Below, piece by piece: positions 59,931-64,000 of a stretch of DNA of 64,000 bases (the first letter of the stretch is position 1; each line of letters opens with the position of its first letter). The notes below the pieces were generated by a model. It was not told the DNA's origin and did not search any database. It worked only from the letters and a program-made list of their open reading frames with translations. The stretch comes from Dictyobacter alpinus. Its GTDB lineage: Bacteria; Chloroflexota; Ktedonobacteria; Ktedonobacterales; Ktedonobacteraceae. The position numbers and the translations under genes were made by a program. The stretch lies in NCBI RefSeq assembly GCF_003967575.1, contig NZ_BIFT01000001.1, positions 4,464,001 through 4,528,000 on the forward strand. Direction: 5' to 3'.

Positions 59931-61115
59931 ATGTTTATGGCTATTATTGGTCGCATCCCAAGGTTGCCGCGTGACGAGGTGACCGATTTAAAGTGGAGGC
60001 GCAGACGTGATATCGCGCTGGCGATTCTGGCATGGGTAGGTGTTGTGGCGGTCGTATTCTGGGGCGCCGCACATATTATACGGGCGCTTTTGTTGATTGT
60101 GATTGCGGCTCTACTCGCTTACGCCCTGGCACCGGGTGTACGCTGGCTGGAAAAATATATTCCTCGTCCTTTTGCGATTGTCGCGATGTGCCTGTTATCC
60201 CTGGCTATCCTGGGTGGTATCTTCTATTTTGTGGCGATCACGGCCCTGCACCAGTTTAGTTCGCTCTCACGTTTTTTTGATTTCTTGTTATCGCCAAAGA
60301 ATGGTAACAGGTCGCCATTGGAACAGACCTTGATTTCGCTGGGTATTACACCGGACCAGATTGTGCAGGTGAGACAGCAGGTCGTGACACGTGCGGAGGG
60401 GGCAGTCGGAAGTGCCTTGCCCTTGATTACCGGTGTGCTGGATTTCCTGTTGGATATGGTAGTGGTGGCGGTATTTACAATTTACTTCTTGATCGATGGC
60501 GCCAGAATTGAAGGCTGGGTGCGCTCGAATCTACCCGAGCAGTGGCGTGCTAACTTTTTAGTGGATACACTGCAGAAAATAGTTGGAGGCTATATCCGTG
60601 GTCAGTTGCTCCTGGCGGTCATGGTAGGACTCCTGGTTGGGATTGGCATGGCGCTCTTTCACGTTCCCTATGCGCTCCTGTTGGGCGTGCTGGCCTTTAT
60701 CCTGGAATTCATTCCTATCCTGGGAACCCTGGTCTCTGGAGCTATCTGTACCCTGATTGCCCTGACACAAGGCTGGTTGATTGCTCTTTTTGTGCTGATC
60801 TACTTTATTGTCGTTCACGTACTGGAAGGTGATATCATTGGCCCCCGCATCGTTGGTGAGGCCGTAGGACTGCATCCGATCGTCTCGATTGCGGCTTTGA
60901 TCGCGGGCTCAGAACTTTTTGGTATCTGGGGTGCTCTCCTGGCCTCCCCTATTGCTGGTGTTCTGCAGGCCCTGCTCATTGCGTTCTGGATCGAGTGGCG
61001 GCATACGCATCGCGACCAGTTCACCCTGACCGATGACAATGGGGCGGTTGCTATAGCTCCAACCAACAAAGAGGAAATTGAACCAGATCGCACCACACGC
61101 GATCTTAATACATAG
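59931..61115 (+). CDS. AI-2E family transporter-like permease
   Basis: The 394-aa membrane protein has eight or so helices with the family features: ILAWVGVVAVVFWGAAHIIR, VIAALLAYALAPGVRWLEKY, the helical middle (PLEQTLISLGITPDQIVQVR), DMVVVAVFTIYFLIDGARIE, GYIRGQLLLAVMVGLLVGIG, PYALLLGVLAFILEFIPILG, and GPRIVGEAVGLHPIVSIAAL. The family (UPF0118) includes Na+/H+ antiporters and a putative AI-2 exporter; the substrate here is unknown. ATGs at 59931 and 59937 are both possible. Confidence 0.88.
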   Translation: MFMAIIGRIPRLPRDEVTDLKWRRRRDIALAILAWVGVVAVVFWGAAHIIRALLLIVIAALLAYALAPGVRWLEKYIPRPFAIVAMCLLSLAILGGIFYFVAITALHQFSSLSRFFDFLLSPKNGNRSPLEQTLISLGITPDQIVQVRQQVVTRAEGAVGSALPLITGVLDFLLDMVVVAVFTIYFLIDGARIEGWVRSNLPEQWRANFLVDTLQKIVGGYIRGQLLLAVMVGLLVGIGMALFHVPYALLLGVLAFILEFIPILGTLVSGAICTLIALTQGWLIALFVLIYFIVVHVLEGDIIGPRIVGEAVGLHPIVSIAALIAGSELFGIWGALLASPIAGVLQALLIAFWIEWRHTHRDQFTLTDDNGAVAIAPTNKEEIEPDRTTRDLNT

Positions 61116-61139
61116 GCATGGTTCTTTTCTGGTAAAGAC

Positions 61140-61328
61140 TTATTCCTGTTCAGCCAGTGTTCCAGCTGGAACAGTGTTGATCTTATCAGTAGACTTTTTC
61201 GACTGTTCATCAATCTTTTTTGTTGGGTGTGCTGGCTGATTGTCTTGCTTTAACATAGAATAGATGATTATACCTAGAATAATAAAAAACAGCGGAATCA
61301 AACCATACACGAAGTATACTTCTAGCAT
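61140..61328 (-). CDS. Small 62-aa membrane protein
   Basis: MLEVYFVYGLIPLFFIILGI followed by IIYSM forms one membrane helix, then a charged cytoplasmic tail (TKKIDEQSKKSTDKINTVPA). AAAGGAG lies 12 nt before the ATG at 61328. Convergent with the permease gene (24 bp between stops). No family is recognised. Confidence 0.55.
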   Translation of the reverse strand: MLEVYFVYGLIPLFFIILGIIIYSMLKQDNQPAHPTKKIDEQSKKSTDKINTVPAGTLAEQE

Positions 61329-61423
61329 TACTGTAAAAACTCCTTTCCTATAAAGCAACCATCTAGATAGCCCGATCTATGTGTGGTTGCTTTGAAAATA
61401 GCTCTCTTTATACTACTACGTTT

Positions 61424-62488
61424 TTAATTTGCATGAGAGCTATACGGGATGGTGGAATTACGTTTGATGAGCATGGCCGGTAGGATTTCGGTGGTTGGCT
61501 CTGGTTCCTGCTGCTTGTTTTGGAGGAGCGAGAGCACCTTCTGGGCTCCGGCCTGACCTAACTGGCGCAACGAAATGCTGACGGTTGTGAGGGATGGCGT
61601 GACCATGCGTGCCATCGGGATATCGCCAAAGCCACAGATCGAGATATCCTCGGGAAGCCGCCAGCCATGCTGGCGCAGGCCGTTCATCAGGCCAAAGGCG
61701 GTCTCGTCGTTACAGGCAAAGACGGCGCTGGGACGCTGCTCAGTCGGTAGCTGGACAAGTATTGATGCGGCACTTTCGCCACCTGCCTGGGTGAAGTTTC
61801 CGGGGATTATCAGTTCGGGTGAGAGTGGGATGCCCGCCTCGGTCAGGGCACGGGTATAACCTTGCTGGCGCTGTTCAGAGACTGCGACTTTATCAGGACC
61901 GGTCACGAAGGCGATTCTCCGATGACCTAGCGAGATTAAGTAAGCTGTGAGTTCGTAGGCTCCGCCAATGTTATCGCTCTGGATCGAAGGAGCTTTGATG
62001 CTATGAGGCGAAAGCGTGACAATCGCGGCCCCACGTTCCTGGATCTTCTCTACCAGCTCATCGATCTGGACCTGCTCTGGATAGTCAATCTCACTGAGAC
62101 CACTACTGCTAAAAATGATTCCATCGGCCCGATAGTCCTGCAGTGTCTGGAGATAGCTAAGTTCGCGCATAGGATCACGTCCGGTATTGCACATGATGGT
62201 CAGGTAGCCGTGTGCATTGGCCACTTCTTCAACTCCGCGCGCGACCTGGGCAAAATAAGGATCGGCATTATCTCCGACCAGGACCGCTATCAATTTGCTT
62301 CTCTGGATCTTCAGGCTACGTGCCAATGAATTAGGGACATATTTTAGCTCCCTGGCTGCGCTGAGCACTTTCTCACGTGCTGTTCCACTGACTGGATAGG
62401 TAGAGCTACTCATCACCCGGCTGGCCGTCGCAACCGAGACACCAGCCTTTTTGGCTACATCAACAATCGAAGGAAGTTGTGTTGGCAT
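61424..62488 (-). CDS. LacI-family transcription regulator
   Basis: The 354-aa protein has the LacI HTH at the N-terminus (SIVDVAKKAGVSVATASRVM, SSSTYPVSGTAREKV, ELKYVPNSLARSLKI hinge) and a periplasmic-binding-like effector domain (LIAVLVGDNADPYFAQVARG, ADGIIFSSSGLSEID, GHRRIAFVTGPDKVAVSEQR, AVFACNDETAFGLMNGLRQH). It normally represses sugar-use genes and is released by a sugar, but no sugar operon is adjacent. The HTH plan fits a sequence-specific repressor; its operator was not found nearby. Confidence 0.92.
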   Translation of the reverse strand: MPTQLPSIVDVAKKAGVSVATASRVMSSSTYPVSGTAREKVLSAARELKYVPNSLARSLKIQRSKLIAVLVGDNADPYFAQVARGVEEVANAHGYLTIMCNTGRDPMRELSYLQTLQDYRADGIIFSSSGLSEIDYPEQVQIDELVEKIQERGAAIVTLSPHSIKAPSIQSDNIGGAYELTAYLISLGHRRIAFVTGPDKVAVSEQRQQGYTRALTEAGIPLSPELIIPGNFTQAGGESAASILVQLPTEQRPSAVFACNDETAFGLMNGLRQHGWRLPEDISICGFGDIPMARMVTPSLTTVSISLRQLGQAGAQKVLSLLQNKQQEPEPTTEILPAMLIKRNSTIPYSSHAN

Positions 62489-62845
62489 CTAATTTCTCGC
62501 TATCCATTTACCGAAGCAAGCCCCCGCCTTCAGGCATGGGTCCCTGATACACACAAACTGCGTTTTGGATCCCCACTGTAACAAAGTTTCAGCACCTTGT
62601 CAATTTGCTGCTTTCTTTCCTCGTAAAATACTTCTCCTGCGTTTTTGTGCTCTTCCATCTGATCATCATCTTGACTTGTTTATAGCTTTATGTTATATAC
62701 ATAATTACAAATAGCTATATTATGATAAGGAAGTCTCTTGTATTAGGCGATGGTGTGCTTGCTTATCACCTGGACTGCCGTTTTTTCTTTTTAGCACATA
62801 AAACTATGGAAAATGTTATATGTTGTTTAAAGCTTAGGAGGAGCA
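62489..62845. other. Divergent intergenic region
   Basis: About 357 bp with no gene, between the LacI gene and the frameshifted lipoprotein gene. It is AT-rich from 62670 on. AGGAGGAG at its right end is the ribosome binding site of the lipoprotein gene. No palindromic LacI-type operator was found. Confidence 0.4.
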
Positions 62846-63161
62846 ATGATCACATATAAGCGCAGCCTTTGTCACTTTTTCCCTTTTCTCTTCAGTCTTA
62901 CCATTATGCTGGCTGCCTGTTCACAAGCGCCAACAACCAATAATCAGAGAAGTATTCGCCAGTGCCAATAAGCCGCTGTATAGCCTGGACCTGCGTACCA
63001 CCCCTGCAGGGCCAGTTAGCAACTGGTTTAATGGGAATCACGTGTATCAGAAATACGGTCTTGGTAGAGAAGATTTGTCTACTGCCGGTCCAGTCAAACA
63101 GTGGTTTGATCTCATCGTGTTTCTACGCGATACCACGCCAGCGCACTCGCTTTTAAAATAA
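62846..63161 (+). pseudogene. Frameshifted lipoprotein gene
   Basis: ATG at 62846 follows a perfect AGGAGGAG. The product starts with a lipoprotein signal (MITYKRSLCHFFPFLFSLTI then MLAACSQAP, lipobox LAAC). The frame stops at 62971. Another frame, open from about 62947 to 63161, continues EVFASANKPLYSLDLRTTPA with two related GPV-x2-WF units (GPVSNWFNG, GPVKQWFDL). A single indel near 62940-62950 therefore splits one gene. The family is not recognised and the intact protein would be about 105 aa. Confidence 0.65.
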
Positions 63162-63186
63162 AGCGGATTTAATAGTCATCATGTGT

Positions 63187-63250
63187 AGTGTGTTGCTGCG
63201 GCGGCCGCAGCAACACACTCAGGAAAGCGCGCGCAGCAGGCGCGAGGCGT
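63187..63250. repeat. 16-bp-arm palindrome with GCAGGCGCGAGGCGTG module
   Basis: AGTGTGTTGCTGCGGC (63187-63202) and its complement (63204-63219) form a perfect stem around one G. Next comes CGCGCGCAGCAGGCGCGAGG plus CGTG, which closely matches the module after the palindrome at 1705. It lies between the lipoprotein remnant and the kinase gene. Confidence 0.75.
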
Positions 63251-63329
63251 GATATAATAGTTGCGTCTATTCATAGCGCTTAAGGCATGTGGAGGAATTT
63301 TTTAGCAAGAAACGTAGCGAGGAGTTTTT

Positions 63330-64000
63330 ATGGTGTTCCAGATAGGACAAGAGATTGGTAATTACCGCATTGTAAGTGAGATCGCGCAAGGCGCTTATGC
63401 CTATGTCTATAAGGCATCCCATACCACATTGTCGCAGCGCATTGTCGCGATTAAGATTTTACATCGAACCTTTGTTGATCCTGAGGCGAAACATGATATT
63501 TTATATCAAGAGGCCCACATTCTGGAGCAACTTCAACATCCCCATATTCTCGCTGTGATCGATTTTGGTTCGTACGAGAATGCTCCTTATATCGTGAAGG
63601 AGTTTGCACCACATGGCTCGTTGCGTGATTACTTGCAGCATAAGCGTAACCGTCCTCTACCAATCAATGAAGTTCTTTTTCTGATCCGTCAGATTGGTGA
63701 GGGATTACAGTTTGCCCATGATCATAATATTGTGCATTGTGATTTGAAGCCAGAGAATATTTTATTTAATGCCGAGGATCAGGCGTTGATCTCGGATTTT
63801 GATATTGCGCGCGTCCTGAAATCGACGAGTGCGCAGGGCAAAAATATTGGTGGCACTCCCTCCTATATGGCGCCGGAGCAGTTTCATGGTAAGGTGCGCC
63901 GTGAGAGCGATCAATATGCGCTGGCATGTATGGCCTATGAGATGCTAACGGGCCGGCGTCCCTTTGAGGGAGACGATGTAAAGTCCTTACAGCAACAGCA
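63330..64000 (+). CDS. Serine/threonine protein kinase (5' part, runs off window)
   Basis: The frame is open from the ATG at 63330 (GAGGAG 6 nt upstream) to the window edge, giving 223 codons. It has the Hanks-type kinase domain from the N-terminus: EIAQGAYAYVYKA glycine-rich loop, VAIKIL with Lys 42, EAHILEQLQHPHILAVIDFG, catalytic HCDLKPEN with Asp 138, GGTPSYMAPEQFHG, and SDQYALACMAYEMLTGRRPF. The usual DFG is DFD (156-158). HCD replaces the common HRD Arg, as in RNA-type or non-RD kinases. Any C-terminal sensor or membrane part lies outside the window. Confidence 0.92.
   Translation, partial: MVFQIGQEIGNYRIVSEIAQGAYAYVYKASHTTLSQRIVAIKILHRTFVDPEAKHDILYQEAHILEQLQHPHILAVIDFGSYENAPYIVKEFAPHGSLRDYLQHKRNRPLPINEVLFLIRQIGEGLQFAHDHNIVHCDLKPENILFNAEDQALISDFDIARVLKSTSAQGKNIGGTPSYMAPEQFHGKVRRESDQYALACMAYEMLTGRRPFEGDDVKSLQQQ

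Overview
The window reads as chromosomal DNA of a Ktedonobacteria-like member of the Chloroflexota. This is inferred from gene content, not from a marker-gene search. Supporting points are a sigma factor / zinc-finger anti-sigma-like / TPR-CHAT locus, a Hen1-Pnkp RNA-repair pair, an exonuclease fused to a DinG-like region, long cytoplasmic regulators, and many GC-rich hairpin repeats. Gene density is high, most starts have GGAGG-type ribosome binding sites, and there are two tRNA genes (Thr-CGT and Gly-CCC).

Layout. 1-9.7 kb: a partial exported beta-propeller-like protein, tRNA-Thr, RdgB, an exonuclease/DinG-like fusion, a molybdopterin oxidoreductase, PspA and tRNA-Gly. 9.8-15 kb: an MFS transporter, a GlsB-type membrane protein, and a serine-synthesis pair (class V aminotransferase and SerA). 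15-24 kb: pyruvate kinase, rpsP-khpA-rimM, a possible structured RNA, transketolase, a lipid kinase with an extra C-terminal domain, and a LURP-one protein. 24-32.4 kb: RNase H, an APH-like protein lacking the catalytic Asp, deoC with a double aldehyde dehydrogenase, a mannosyltransferase remnant, a dCache sensor and a DUF4388 protein. 33-34.2 kb: three genes for exported proteins with cystine-knot cysteine spacing. 34.7-43.7 kb: sigma factor, double-ZAS protein and TPR-CHAT protease, then Hen1-Pnkp. 43.8-45 kb: a decayed insertion element with 49/50-bp terminal inverted repeats around a DUF1801 gene. 45-54.7 kb: ACT-domain protein, PAP2 phosphatase, an XRE regulator divergent from a DUF4177-like gene and clpP, two SDRs, a methyltransferase and a pentapeptide-repeat protein. 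55-64 kb: threonine aldolase, a DUF4386/histidine kinase/response regulator operon, an AI-2E family permease, a LacI regulator, a frameshifted lipoprotein gene and the start of a Ser/Thr kinase.

The most unusual feature of the DNA is between the genes. At least twelve intergenic sites carry long perfect or near-perfect palindromes with arms of 16-36 bp. Their sequences are unrelated to each other. Most sit just after stop codons, several contain the stop codons themselves, and several adjoin direct repeats or shared short hairpins. The most interesting protein locus is the sigma / double-ZAS / TPR-CHAT cluster. It has the same kinds of parts as a protease-controlled sigma switch, and an RNA-repair cassette follows it.
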